Source of the DNA: Cherax quadricarinatus
Taxonomy: Eukaryota > Arthropoda > Malacostraca > Decapoda > Parastacidae
Reading direction: 5' to 3'
Length of the DNA: 64,000 nt
Assembly: GCF_038502225.1 (NCBI RefSeq)
Contig: NW_027196482.1
Location: forward strand, 25,655-89,654
The position numbers and the translations under genes are program-made. Positions 20,605 to 32,480 of this stretch are shown in pieces. Position 1 is the stretch's first letter, and each line of letters starts with the position of its first letter. The notes under the pieces were generated by a model that saw only the letters and a program-made list of their open reading frames with translations, was not told the origin of the DNA and searched no databases.

Positions 20605-23600
20605 ATTATTTTATTTTATTATCACACTGGCCGATTCCCACCAAGGCAGGGTGGCCCGAAAAAGAAAAACTTTCACCATCATTCACTCCATCACTGTCTT
20701 GCCAGAAGGGTGCTTTACACTACAGTTTTTAAACTGCAACATTAACACCCCTCCTTCAGAGTGCAGGCACTGTACTTCCCATCTCCAGGACTCAAGTCCG
20801 GCCTGCCGGTTTCCCTGAACCCCTTCATAAATGTTACTTTGCTCACACTCCAACAGCACGTCAAGTATTAAAAACCATTTGTCTCCATTCACTCCTATCA
20901 AACACGCTCACGCATGCCTGCTGGAAGTCCAAGCCCCTCGCACACAAAACCTCCTTTACCCCCTCCCTCCAACCTTTCCTAGGCTGACCCCTACACCGCC
21001 TTCCTTCCACTACAGACTGATACACTCTTGAAGTTATTCTGTTTCGCTCCATTCTCTCCACATGTCCGAACCACCTCAACAACCCTTCCTCAGCCCTCTG
21101 AACAACAGTTTTGGTAATCTCGCACCTCCTCCTAACTTCCAAACTACGAATTCTCTGCATTATATTCACACCACACATTGCTCTCAGACATGACATCTCC
21201 ACTGCCTCCAGCCTTCTCCTCGCTGCAACATTCATCACCCATGCTTCACACCCATATAAGAGCGTTGGTAAAACTATACTCTCATACATTCCCCTCTTTG
21301 CCTCCTAGGACAAAGTTCTTTGTCTCCAGAGACTCCTAAGTGCAGCACTCACCCTTTTCCCCTCATCAATTCTATGATTCACCTCATCTTTCATAGATCC
21401 ATCCGCTGACACGTCCACTCCCAAATATCCGAATACATTCACCTCCTCCATACTCTCTCCCTCCAATCTGATATCTAATCTTTCATCACCTAATCTTTTT
21501 GTTATCTTCATAACCTTACTCTTTCCTGTATTCACTTTCAATTTTCTTCTTTTGCACACCCTACCAAATTCATCCACCAATCTCTGCAACTTCTCTTCAG
21601 AATCTCCCAAGAGCACAGTGTCATCAGCAAAGAGCAACTGTGACAACTCCCACTTTATGTGTGATTCTTTATCTTTTAACTCCACGCCTCTTGCCAAGAC
21701 CCTTGCATTTACTTCTCTTACAACCCCATCTATAAATATATTAAACAACCACGGTGACATCACACATCCTTGTCTAAGGCCTACTTTTACTGGGAAATAA
21801 TTTCCCTCTTTCCTACATACTCTAACTTGAGCCTCACTATCCTCGTAAAAACTCTTCACTGCTTTCAGTAACCTACCTCCTACACCATACACCTGCAACA
21901 TCTGCCACATTGCCTCCCTATCCACCCTGTCATACGCCTTTTCCAAATCCATAAATGCCACAAAGACCTCTTTAGCCTTATCTAAATACTGTTCACTTAT
22001 ATGTTTCACTGTAAACACCTGGTCCACACACCCCCTACCTTTCCTAAAGCCTCCTTGTTCATCTGTTATCCTATTCTCCGTCTTACTCTTAATTCTTTCA
22101 ATAATAACTCTACCATACACTTTGCCAGGTATACTCAACAGACTTATCCCCCTATAATTTTTGCACTCTCTTTTATCCCCTTTGCCTTTATACAAAGGAA
22201 CTATGCATGCTCTCTGCCAATCCCTAGGTACCTTACCCTCTTCCATACATTTATTAACCCTTTGAGGGTCGACAGGCCCTCTCCGAAACTCGTTCTCAGG
22301 GTCGGCCAAATTTAAAAAAAAAAAAAATTATTTTCTCTTATGAAATGATAGAGAATCTTTTCCCGATCATAAAGACACCAAAAGTTTGAAATTTGATAGA
22401 AAACTTAAGGAATTATGCTCTCGCAAAGTTAGCGGTCTCGGCGATGTTTACGCATTGGCGATTTTGCCCACTTTGAGCCCCATTTTCGGCCAATTTCACT
22501 GTACTAGTCGACAAAAAACATGAATATTTCGCTAGAACTCCATTTTGTCTATCGAATGGGTGCAAGAAACCACCCATTTATGAAATTCAACTATCCAGTA
22601 CAGTGGTCAGAATTTAGCAATTTTGCCAATTTCACACAAATTTCAAAAGATGCCAATTTCCGAATAGGGTCCAGAATAAACAAGAAAGACATTCCTGGCA
22701 CTAAAATGACATTTCCTCTAGCCATTAGTCACGTCTCAAGGCCCCTCTTATATTTTTTGGCTTTCCACTTTGAATTTTTATTCTCACAAAAAATAGAAGA
22801 TTTACTGCTATGCAGACTACTGCATTAGTGTAAAAAATGGTATAAATATTATTGGTGCACTTGTGAAAGAATATTAGACTCACCAGTTGACGTGTATTGC
22901 ACGCTTGGCACGATTTGCTTACTTTTGAAGTTTGGTAAAAATCGAACATTTCTGCTACTTTGAGCTCAATTTCAAGGCACCTCGCATTGTAAAACCAGTC
23001 AAAATCATCTCAATTTCTGTAATATGTCTTCCATTCTATAAAATGTGACCAAGAAAACTAGAATACAACAATAAATACCATACGAAAATACACTGCAAAG
23101 TCGCTGATTTATTAAAAAAAAATGGTCAAAGTTTTTTTTTTCTCATTATGCACTGTGTGCTGCAGGATTTTTTTTAGACTGTGCACACTGACCACATAGA
23201 CCCAGCTTTCTCCCACTAGATTTGAGGCCGCTAGAATTTATGAGTACTAGTACGTCAAAAACCCCTACGCGTAAGACGTACTAGTACGACCAAAACCCTC
23301 AAAGGGTTAAATAATTGCACCAACCACTCCAAAACTATATCCCCACCTGCTTTTAACATTTCTATCTTTATCCCATCAATCCCGGCTGCCTTACCCCCTT
23401 TCATTTTACCTACTGCCTCACGAACTTCCCCCACACTCACAACTGGCTCTTCCTCACTCCTACAAGATGTTATTCCTCCTTGTCCTATACACGAAATCAC
23501 AGCTTCCCTATCTTCATCAACATTTAACAATTCCTCAAAATATTCCCTCCATCTTCCCAATACCTCTTACTCTCCATTTAATAACTCTCCTCTCCTATTT

Positions 23601-23919
23601 TTAACTGACAAATCCATTTGTTCTCTAGGCTTTCTTAACTTGTTAATCTCACTCCAAAACTTTTTCTTATTTTCAACAAAATTTGTTGATAACATCTCAC
23701 CCACTCTCTCATTTGCTCTCTTTTTACATTGCTTCACCACTCTCTTAACCTCTCTCTTTTTCTCCATATACTCTTCCCTCCTTGCATCACTTCTACTTTG
23801 TAAAAACTTCTCATATGCTAACTTTTTCTCCCTTACTACTCTCTTTACATCATCATTCCACCAATCGCTCCTCTTCCCTCCCGCACCCACTTTCCTGTAA
23901 CCACAAACTTCTGCTGAAC
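20605..23919 (-). mobile_element. RTE LINE copy c inserted in the Tigger element
   Basis: Bounded by the ACATTATTT duplication. Minus-strand coding pieces are 23923-23567 (linker before RT), 23560-23309 (EYFEELLNVDEDREAV), 22253-21305 (RT fingers/palm with LLFADDTVLLGD), and 21289-20861 (C-terminus with LLYGCEAW and HVERMERN). Breaks are a TAA after NGE near 23563, the MITE at 22258-23306, and a TTG-to-TAG nonsense at about 21308. The endonuclease domain is absent, so it is 5'-truncated. The 3' tail ends in an (ATAA/TTTA)-like run. It is close to the copy at 33178-35134. Confidence 0.9.
22258..23306 (+). mobile_element. piggyBac-type MITE inserted in RTE copy c
   Basis: 1049 bp, with CCCTTTGAGGGTCG and the inverse terminus ending CCCTCAAAGGG. 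TTAA flanks both sides (22254-22257 and 23307-23310). The insertion splits the LINE codons for LFN|KCM. The uninterrupted LINE at 33476-33495 shows the empty site with a single TTAA (33483-33486). The internal sequence is shared with 1-870 (reverse) and more loosely with about 62640-63500. It has no transposase. The element at 49356 has related termini and could have supplied it. Confidence 0.95.
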
Positions 23920-24018
23920 ACATTATTTCTTATGGGGAAAATTGATTCGCAAATCGTAAATTTCGTTTATAGTAGCTCCTCCAGGAACGGATTAATTACG
24001 AAAAACGAGGGACCACTG

Positions 24019-24620
24019 TACATATTTGGAGGTCTCTGGATGTCCTGTCTACATGTAATTGGTTGCAGTTATTGCAAGGGATTATGTATAGCCGTGCAGA
24101 GGAGTGAACCTTGTGGTGTGTCTTACTGGTGATGTTTTTGATTGTGGTGGATGTAGAGGGAGCTACTTGTAATGTGGTATTGGAAAAGATGGAGATGTGT
24201 TTGCTGACAGAGTTAGTGGGGCAGGCTATGTATCTTCTCTCAGCGGTTACCTTGTTTGGAGTTGGGTTATACTTGAGTATTATTTTGATCAATGTAACCT
24301 CGATCAAAATAATACACAATAACAGAATGCACAATTCAGAATAAGCTTGGCCAAAACAATACAGTAATTTTTTTATAAAGATAAGTTGGAAGACATTAGT
24401 CAACAATGTAAACTAAAGATAATGCACAAGAATACACTGCTGACAATGAAAAATACTCTTTCTGTAAAGAATACAGTTGAATACAATACCAGAGAGAGCA
24501 ATACAATGCTACAACTACCAGTTAAAGATGTAACTGCACTTATGAGTTAGATTGGTATTAATAGTAAGTTTATTTTTACCTTGTGACCAAAGCACTCTCA
24601 TTATAGGTAATATTTGCCCT
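24019..24620. other. intron, no gene recognised
   Basis: Apart from the hairpin at 24277-24315, I see nothing here. Overlapping short open frames on both strands lack recognisable motifs. Confidence 0.5.
24277..24315. repeat. perfect 14-bp inverted repeat hairpin
   Basis: GTATTATTTTGATC (24277-24290) and GATCAAAATAATAC (24302-24315) are exact reverse complements around an 11-nt loop. No function is evident. It could be an old palindromic repeat end. Confidence 0.85.
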
Positions 24621-24627
24621 GTCATAT

Positions 24628-24750
24628 TGTAAAGTATGTCTGCATTATATTGTAATGTATATCTGCATTATATTGTAATGCATGTCTGCATTATATTGTA
24701 ATGCATGTCTGCAATATATTGTAATTCATGTCTGTATTATATTTAGAATT
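24628..24750. repeat. 23-bp minisatellite
   Basis: About five copies of a 23-bp AT-rich unit built around CTGCATTATATTGTAATGCA. Its centre is itself nearly palindromic. Confidence 0.85.
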
Positions 24751-24768
24751 ACAGTTACATGTTTTCCT

Positions 24769-25580
24769 AGGTAGTAGGTTGGTAGACAGCAACCGCCCAT
24801 GGAGGTGCTACCGTCCAGCCAAGTGAGTGTAAAACGAAAGCCTGTAGTTGTTTTACATGATGGTAGGATTGCTGGTGTTTTTTTTTTTTCTGTCTCATAC
24901 ATGTGCAAGATTTCAGGTACGTCTTGCTACTTCTGCTTACACTTAGGTCACACTACACATACATGCACAAGCATATATATACACACCCCTCTGGGTTTTC
25001 TTCTATTTTCTTTCTACTTCTTGTTCTTGTTTATTTCCTCTTACCTCCATGGGGAAGTGGAACAGAATTCTTCCTCTGTAAGCCATGCGTGTTGTAAGAG
25101 GCGACTGAAATGCCGGGAGCAAGGGACTAGTAACCCCTTCTCCTGTATATATTACTAAATGTAAAAGGAGAAACTTTCGTTTTTCCTCTTGGGCCACCCC
25201 ACCTCGGTGGGATACGGCCGGTGTGTTGAAAGAAGAAGAAACATGCAAGATTTCAGGTACGTCTTGCTACTTCTACTTACACTTAGGTCACACTACACAT
25301 ACATGTACAAGCATATATATACACACCCCTCTGGGTTTTCTGCTATTTTCTTTCTAGTTCTTGTTCTTGTTTATTTACTCTTATCTCCATGGGGAAGTGG
25401 AACAGAATTCTTCTTCCGTAAGCTATGCGTGTCATAGGAGGCGACTAAAATGCCGGGAGCAAGGGGCTAGTAACCCCTTCTCCTGTATATATTACTAAAT
25501 TTAAAAGGAGAAACTTTTGTTTTTTCTTGTGGGCCACCCCACCTCAGTGGGATATGGCTGGTGCGTTGAAAGAAAGAAGA
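24769..25580 (+). mobile_element. two SINE copies in tandem
   Basis: The first copy (about 24769-25230) is near full length, starting CCTAGGTAGTAGGTTGG. It continues through GGATTGCTGGTG, ATGCTTGTGC-like CA-rich DNA, and the GTAAGAGGCGACTGAAATG core to GGGATACGGCCGGTGTGTTG. A second, 5'-truncated copy starts at about 25240 (ACATGCAAGATTTCAGGTAC) and ends at about 25580. Both share the RTE-like tail. The right part is included in the 1058-bp duplication. Confidence 0.87.
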
Positions 25581-27210
25581 AAGTTACATGTTTTGCTACA
25601 CTGTTACCTAAGTCAAGATATTTTATTTATTAATACATCGGCCATCTCCCACTGAGGCAGGGCTACCAAAAAAAAAAAAAAAAATTTTCATTGTCACTCA
25701 CTCCATCACTGTCTTGCCAGTGGTGCCCTGATACTACAGTTCAGTAACTGCAAATATCTCCACCCCTCCTTCAGAGAGCAGGTACTGTACTTCCCACCTC
25801 CAGGACTCAAATCTGGCTAACCGGTTTCCCTGAATCCCATCATATATGTTACTTTGCTCACACTCCAACAGCACATCAGTTCATAGAACCACTTGTCTCC
25901 ATTCACCCCTATCTGACACGCTCACGCACACTTGCTGGATGTCTTAAGTCCCTCATACACAACAACCTCCTTTATACCCTCTCCCTTCAAACTTTGATAC
26001 ATTAAGATAATGCAACATAACATTCATATTAATGCCTCTTTTCTCTAGCTATACTTGTTGTATTGCTTCTTATCACTGGGTTTATTCTATATATTCTCCT
26101 ATACACTTGATGTATTAATATATATAATTCTGTATATTTTGCCATTGTGTCTTAAGAGGCGACTGAAATGCCGGGAGCAAGGGACTAGTAACCCCTTCTC
26201 CTGTATATATTACTAAATGTAAAAGGAGAAACTTTCGTTTTTCCTCTTGGGCCACCCCACCTCGGTGGGATACGGCCGGTGTGTTGAAAGAAGAAGAAAC
26301 ATGCAAGATTTCAGGTACGTCTTGCTACTTCTACTTACACTTAGGTCACACTACACATACATGTACAAGCATATATATACACACCCCTCTGGGTTTTCTG
26401 CTATTTTCTTTCTAGTTCTTGTTCTTGTTTATTTACTCTTATCTCCATGGGGAAGTGGAACAGAATTCTTCTTCCGTAAGCTATGCGTGTCATAGGAGGC
26501 GACTAAAATGCCGGGAGCAAGGGGCTAGTAACCCCTTCTCCTGTATATATTACTAAATTTAAAAGGAGAAACTTTTGTTTTTTCTTGTGGGCCACCCCAC
26601 CTCAGTGGGATATGGCTGGTGCGTTGAAAGAAAGAAGAAAGTTACATGTTTTGCTACACTGTTACCTAAGTCAAGATATTTTTTTATTAATACATTGGCC
26701 ATCTCCCACTGAGGCAGGGTTACCAAAAAAAAAAAAAAAAAATTTTCATTGTCACTCACTCCATCACTGTCTTGCCAGTGGTGCCCTGATACTACAGTTC
26801 AGTAACTGCAAATATCTCCACCCCTCCTTCAGAGAGCAGGTACTGTACTTCCCACCTCCAGGACTCAAATCTGGCTAACCGGTTTCCCTGAATCCCATCA
26901 TATATGTTACTTTGCTCACACTCCAACAGCACATCAGTTCATAGAACCACTTGTCTCCATTCACCCCTATCTGACACGCTCACGCACACTTGCTGGATGT
27001 CTTAAGTCCCTCATACACAACAACCTCCTTTATACCCTCTCCCTTCAAACTTTGATACATTAAGATAATGCAACATAACATTCATATTAATGCCTCTTTT
27101 CTCTAGCTATACTTGTTGTATTGCTTCTTATCACTGGGTTTATTCTATATATTCTCCTATACACTTGATGTATTAATATATATAATTCTGTATATTTTGC
27201 CATTGTGTCT
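25095..27210. repeat. 1058-bp tandem duplication
   Basis: 25095-26152 and 26153-27210 are near-identical head-to-tail copies. TAAGAGGCGACT recurs at 25095, 26153 and 27211, exactly 1058 bp apart. Only a few differences are visible (for example the T/A runs and CATCGG versus CATTGG near 25640/26698). Each copy contains SINE sequence and an RTE 3' fragment. The breakpoints fall in the SINE core, so unequal exchange between SINE copies is the simplest origin. An assembly duplication is not excluded. Confidence 0.93.
25617..26000 (-). mobile_element. RTE LINE 3'-end fragment (copied again at 26676-27057)
   Basis: Minus-strand RTE 3' UTR: CATCGGCCATCTCCCACTGAGG, then an A run, TGTCTTGCCAGTGGTG, CTTCAGAGAGCAGGTACTG and CTCACACTCCAACAGCAC. 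It breaks off after about 380 bp, in the last coding residues. The second copy arises from the 1058-bp duplication. Confidence 0.85.
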
Positions 27211-27930
27211 TAAGAGGCGACTAAAATGCCAGGAGTAGGGGACTAGTAACCCCCTCTGTATAAATTTTTTTAGATCACTCTGCCTCGGCAGGAGATGGCT
27301 GGTATGTTGACAAAAAATTCTGTAATTTTCTTGGTATTTTTTTACAGATGTAAGTGAAACTTACCTTAATTAATGTGCTTCAAGACAGAATATTCTGTGC
27401 TTAAAAACTCATCTTGAAACCAAACCACAGAACGGGTGGGACTTAAACCCATGACAGTCATGTTATGATTTCTTGAGTCATCTGGAAACCCGCTGCTCAA
27501 GTTCTGATCCAGTTTTCATCGTCTTGTGTGCCTTGTTTTTCCTTTTTTTTTTCCTACCCCTGTATATTGTATCATGTTTCAATTTCATTTATTCAGACAT
27601 TGCTGTTCTACCAAGACTTATACTAAAGAATAATTATTGTGATTCTTATATATACATGTTTGTTGGAATACACTTCAGATAACTTATATTGTTAGCTCAT
27701 CAATTACTTCCACTCATTCTTCTATAACTAGACCATTAAAAATTGTTTTATTTTATTATTTTATAAATTATCTTGCAGTATGGATCTCTTTTTTTTAACT
27801 TACTATTAGAGTGACACATTGTATTAGAGATCTTTAAAAAATAAAACTGTGTTGGTCTTCATACCAACCTTAAGTTTTGCTCAAAGTCTTTCTAATTATT
27901 GTATATTCTCTATTATGCAGTGATTATTGT
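27211..27930. other. SINE remnant and intron sequence
   Basis: A short SINE tail remnant at 27211-27310 (CGACTAAAATGCCAGGAG, then CTGCCTCGGCAGGAGATGG). At about 27430-27470 the minus strand has GGGTTTAAGTCCCACCC, weakly B-box-like. The remainder is AT-rich and unassigned. Confidence 0.55.
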
Positions 27931-28164
27931 ATACAGTGGAACCTTGACTTACGAGTGTCCCAACTTAAGAGTTTTTTGAGATACAAGCCGCCCCTGGGTC
28001 GATTTTTTGCTTTGAGTTACGAGCCAACATTTGAGTTACGAGCCAGCTCCCCCCTCCTTCTTCCCCCTCAACCCAAAACCTGGACACCTCGCTTGTTTAT
28101 CTATGAATTCATGCTTTAATTCCATGGAAATCATTATCTTTTTCTTCTCAGCAATAATAATATA

Positions 28165-28665
28165 ATATTACAGTCAAGTCACTCAGTAAGTCAGTCAAGT
28201 CATTCAGTAAGTCAGTCAAGTCATTCAGTCAGTCAGTCAAGTCATTCAGTAAGTCAGTCAAGTCATTCAGTAAGTCAGTCAAGTCATTCAGTCAGTCAGT
28301 CAAGTCATTCAATAAGTCAGTCAAGTCATTCAGTGAGTCAGTCAGGTCATTCAGTAAGTCAGTCAAGTCATTCAGTAAGTCAGTCAAGTCATTCAGTAAG
28401 TCAGTCAAGTCATTCAGTAAGTCAGTCAAGTCATTCAGTCAGTCATGTCACTCAGTAAGTCAGTCTAGTCATTCAGTAAGTCAGTCAAGTCACTCAGTAA
28501 GTCAGTCAAGTCATTCAGTAAGCCAGTCAAGTTATTCAGTAAGTCAGTAAAGTCACTCAGTAAATCAAGTCATTCAGTAAGGCAGTCAGGTCACTCAGTA
28601 AGTCAGTCAAGTCAATCAGTAAGTCAGTCAAGTCATTCAGTAAGTCAGTCATTCAGTCAGTCACA
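28165..28665. repeat. 21-bp minisatellite
   Basis: About 24 copies of a 21-bp unit composed of TCAGTAAGTCAG plus TCAAGTCAT, with variants. It is itself built from GTCA-rich subrepeats. It lies within the pogo-type composite. Confidence 0.93.
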
Positions 28666-28754
28666 CAAACTCACGTTAACCTCTTTTTCTGTGTACAAAG
28701 TAACACTTCAGTTACGGCTACAGGTTATCTCTTGTCTAATATCTGTCTAATAAC

Positions 28755-29060
28755 ATGCGTGAGCGTGTTTGATAGGAGTGAATGGAGACAAATGGTTTTT
28801 AATACTTGACGTGCTGTTGGAGTGTGAGCAAAGTAACATTTATGAAGGGATTCAGGGAAACCGGCAGGCCGGACTTGAGTCCTGGAGATGGGAAGTACAG
28901 TGCCTGCACTCTGAAGGAGGGGTGTTAATGTTGCAGTTTAAAAACTGTAGTGTAAAGCACCCTTCTGGCAAGACAGTGATGGAGTGAATGATGGTGAAAG
29001 TTTTTCTTTTTCGGGCCACCCTGCCTTGGTGGGAATCGGCCAGTGTGATAATAAATAAAA
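28755..29060 (+). mobile_element. RTE LINE 3'-end fragment
   Basis: Starts GCGTGAGCGTGTTTGATAGG and runs through the last coding residues (FDRSEWRQMVFNT) and the 3' UTR to GGGCCACCCTGCCTTGGTGG and an AATAAA/TTTA-type tail. By eye it is nearly identical to 34825-35125, so it is a recent, severely 5'-truncated insertion. Confidence 0.88.
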
Positions 29061-29454
29061 TTTATTTATTTATTTATTTTATGTCTTTGCAAACAGTACA
29101 TTGAGATTTTATATTTACAATAGTGGGTTGCAGTGCAAAGAGAGCCTCTATTATGCCTAGACATTATGGGCCAACTTAACATTATTGGCTTACAGACTAC
29201 TTATAACACTTAGGATTATATCATAATTGTACAGTAGGACAGTAATTATTTCATAGTTGAACAGTAGATTATTAATTATAAGTTAATTAAATTTGTATAA
29301 GACAAAGGATATATTCATATAGTCTAAAATGCTTTTTGTGAAAACAATAGTTCAATTATATTTCTGTCAACAATGGATAAAGGGTTCAAAGTGATTGTTG
29401 AAGTTATGATGTGGGAGTACATAGGTGAGTATGTGTGTACAGAATATTTAGCAT

Positions 29455-30757
29455 TTAGTCTAGGGTGATTAAGTGGCTTTTGAGAAGAGTCTTAAACTGA
29501 TTTTCAGACCGGGTTACTTTAATATCTTCTGGTAATGAATTCCATATTTTAAGGCCCTTTATGTGCATAGAGTTTTTACACAGTGTGATATGGACACAAG
29601 GTATATCAAAAAGAGATCTGTGTCTTGTGTTGTGGTCATGTGTCCTGTTTAAGTTGGTGAAGAGAATTATTATTATTATTATAATCAAGGAGGGAGCGCT
29701 AAACCCAGAGGATTATACGGTGCCTGGGGGGATATGGGGAAGGCATTCAGGCTTAATTCGGGGAACTGGAGCACAGATCCAATTCCCTAAATCAAGAGCC
29801 CCTCACCAACATCAAGGAACCTTCCTTGAGGGGTGGTGAGGAGAAGTTTGAGTGGAGGGTTTATATTTGCATGTATTGTTCTGTGTATGTAGTAGGCACA
29901 TGAATAAGTATGGATATTCATAATGGTGAGCAGATTCAGACTTTTGAAAATTGGTGGAGTGTGCTGGCGGGAGTGGGAATTCGTTATCATTCTTACTGCT
30001 GCCTTTTGCTGGGTTATGAGGGGTTTTAGGTGATTGGATGTTGTTGATCCCCATGCACAAATTCCATATGTAAGATAAGGGTATATGAGTGTATGGTACA
30101 GTGCCAGGAGAGCTGATTGTGGAACGTTGTACCTTATCTTTGATAGTATGCCTACAGTCTTGGAGATTTTCTTGGTGATTTGTTGTATGCGTGTCTGGAA
30201 CTTAAGGCTACTGTCAAGGTGGACACCTAGGAATTTCCCCTCTGTGAGTCTTGTGACTGATGATCCATTTAGCATTATGTTAATTGGATCATTTGCAGCT
30301 TTGTTTCCAAACTGAATGAAATAGGTTTTATCAGTATTCAGGGTAAGTTTATTAGTCATCATCCAGGCAGATATTTTCTGCAATTCGGCATTGACTGGGT
30401 TTGCTAGTATGACTGTGTTTGGGTGGGAAAAGACATACGTAGTGTCATCTTCAAATAATATGGGTTTGAGTAGCTGTGATGCATTTGGTAGATCATTGAT
30501 GTAGATGAGAAAGAGGAGTGGTCCAAGGACACTTCCTTGTGGGACTCCTACTGTGATTGGTTGAGTGGAAGAGTTTGCATCATTTGCATACATATATTGA
30601 GTTCTGTTACTAAGGTATGATTTTAGGTAGTTGAGGGAGTGGCCTCTGATACCATAGTCCATTAATTTGGAGTACAGCAGTTTATGGTCGACTGTATCGA
30701 AAGCTTTACGTAAATCAATGAAAATGTCCAGCGGGACTTCTTTCTTCTCAAGTGCGG
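29455..30757 (-). pseudogene. CR1/L2-like LINE reverse transcriptase, 5'-truncated
   Basis: The minus-strand RT begins near FIDLRKAFDTVDHKLLYSKL and continues GVPQGSVLGPLLFLIYINDL. It then has FEDDTTYVF, where F/YADD is expected, so the catalytic box carries an A-to-E change. The C-terminal part runs TNKLTLNTDKTYFIQF through YGICAWGSTTSNHLKPL. It is split by a SINE at about 29660-29836, and the last residues (IKGLKIWNSLPEDIKVT) are at 29455-29688. The endonuclease is missing. The upstream edge abuts terminal-repeat DNA at 30762. It is dead. Confidence 0.85.
29660..29836 (-). mobile_element. second SINE family with (ATT)n tail
   Basis: ATTATTATTATTATTATAAT, then GGGAGCGCTAAACCCAGAGG, TTCAGGCTTAATTCGGGG and AATTCCCTAAATCAAGAGCC, ending TTCCTTGAGGGG. 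Flanks TGGTGAAGAGAA and TGGTGAGGAGAA form a 12-bp target duplication with one mismatch. It is inserted in the LINE at 29455-30757. A head fragment of the same family is at about 38424-38465. Confidence 0.75.
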
Positions 30758-30761
30758 TATA

Positions 30762-32289
30762 CAGGAGGGCCCCACTTATATGGCGGGTTAGGTTCCAGGC
30801 TACCGCCATAAAGCGGAAACCGCCGTAAAGTGGAACACCCTTTTTTTCCACTTACAAATGCATACAAACACTAGATAACAAGTTTACACTAACATATATT
30901 ATGTTAGCAATAGAACCAGGCATCAAAAAACAATAAAAAAGTACAATACACACATAGTGCACTCATTACTTACCTTAAAATATTTATAGTCTTAATCTAG
31001 GGTGAGACAAGTAGTATGTATTGTAAGAAATCAAGTGTGGTATGTATGGTAGTCAGCCAGGCTACCATACCAGGCCACCCCACCCACACATACTATTCTA
31101 TGATATTTAAGCATCCCAGAGTGATAAAATGTATATACAGTTCACTCATTACTTACCTTAAAATATAGGGTGAGATGAGTAGTATTTATTGTAAAAAATC
31201 AAGTGTGGTATGTATGGTAGTCAGCCAGGCTACCATACCAGGCCAACCCACCCACACATACTATTCTTTGATATTTAAGCATCCCAGAGCGATAAAATGT
31301 ATATCCAGTTCACTCATTACTTACCTTAAAATATAGGGTGAGATGAGTAGTATTTATTGTAAAAAATCAAGTGTGGTATGTATGGTAGTCAGCCGGGCTA
31401 CCATACCCGAGAGAAAGAATGAGTGCATGAGAGAGGACAGGCGCAGAGTTATGTAACCAGAGTTATGTAAACAAACAGTGTACACGTCTGGTTTGTGTAC
31501 AAGTTACATTGTGTACAGGTTGTCTCTACACTGATATGGTAGAATAAATAAAGAAGAACACTCCCATTCTCATGTAACATCATTTTGAGAAGAAATGATG
31601 CTCTGAGTGAAGGCAGTGGAAGTAAGTCACTCTGACTTTTTTGGGTTATCCTAGGTTCTTTACACATACGTTGTTATGTATTTATGTTATGTATCGTGTT
31701 TATTATATAATTTTGAAAAAAATATCACGGATGGATTAATGAAAATGTGTATATTAACGTAATATACAACACTTAATGATACACCGAGCTCAGACAGCGT
31801 AAACAAACAAACTGAACAGGTTGTGGACGATCACTCGGTCAGGCGAAATAGACGGTATTAATACGTGTCCAGTTTTAGTTCATTCATGTACATTTGTAAG
31901 AGTTTGTGAAACTTTTACCTTATAATATTTTTATTATTATTATAATTATTAAATCACGAAACAAATACTCTTACACTGTGTACAAGTTAGTACAGAATTA
32001 TAGCTATAAAGTGAAGGCATATGAAAGGAATATTTTTCTACAGTTATCCCTAGTAACAGGTGACGGGCTAGAGAAAACGTAATTCTTCTGACACTTCTAC
32101 AAACCGTTTGGTAAACATCTCGTATATATTTGTATAAATTTTTATACTGTGGGTGCATGTATCATGTTTGTGTGTTACATAATGTGTTTCTTATATAATT
32201 TTGAAAAAAATATCATAGATAGATTAAGGGAAATGTCTATATTAACGTAATATGCGACATTAATGCGCCCAAGAGATTATTATTATTAC

Positions 32290-32356
<67 letters not shown>

Positions 32357-32480
32357 GCATCAAGAGTAGAGAGACTCTTAGTGATTTTAATGTGTACCTA
32401 CATGCCAGCACAGTGTGTAAGTTTATTTAGGTACAGGTGTACACAAGTTTAATTATCAAGTACAATACATATAAAATATA
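30762..32480. mobile_element. terminal-repeat DNA transposon remnant with internal tandem repeats
   Basis: TA (30760-30761) is followed by CAGGAGGGCCCCACTTATAT, a pogo/Tigger-like terminus similar to CAGCAGGGCCCTGCTTTATG at 63610. It contains about 2.6 copies of a roughly 170-bp repeat (starts at 30961, 31144 and 31312: ACTCATTACTTACCTTAAA). It also has two loose copies (about 31690-31770 and 32170-32270) of a block with ATATTAACGTAATAT. The end near 32380-32480 is the reverse complement of 63880-63935, so both belong to one family. No transposase was seen. Confidence 0.6.
32279..32356. repeat. (ATT)n microsatellite
   Basis: Near-pure ATT repeat, about 26 units with one ACT interruption. Confidence 0.98.

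Larger units (their letters stand above)
18352..24018 (+). mobile_element. pogo/Tigger DNA transposon, interrupted by an RTE LINE
   Basis: Terminal inverted repeats CAGTGGTCCCTC (18352) and GAGGGACCACTG (ending 24018) are flanked by TA on both sides (18350-18351, 24019-24020). Subterminal CGTAAATTTCG is also shared by both ends. The left part carries an intact transposase. The right part is split by an RTE LINE at 20605-23919, bounded by ACATTATTT (20596-20604 and 23920-23928). Removing the LINE restores a normal Tigger 3' end of about 90 bp. The native element is about 2.3 kb. Confidence 0.93.

Noticed and set aside
25189..25437. 82-codon frame repeated at 26247-26495
   Set aside because: SINE sequence translated, duplicated by the 1058-bp tandem repeat.
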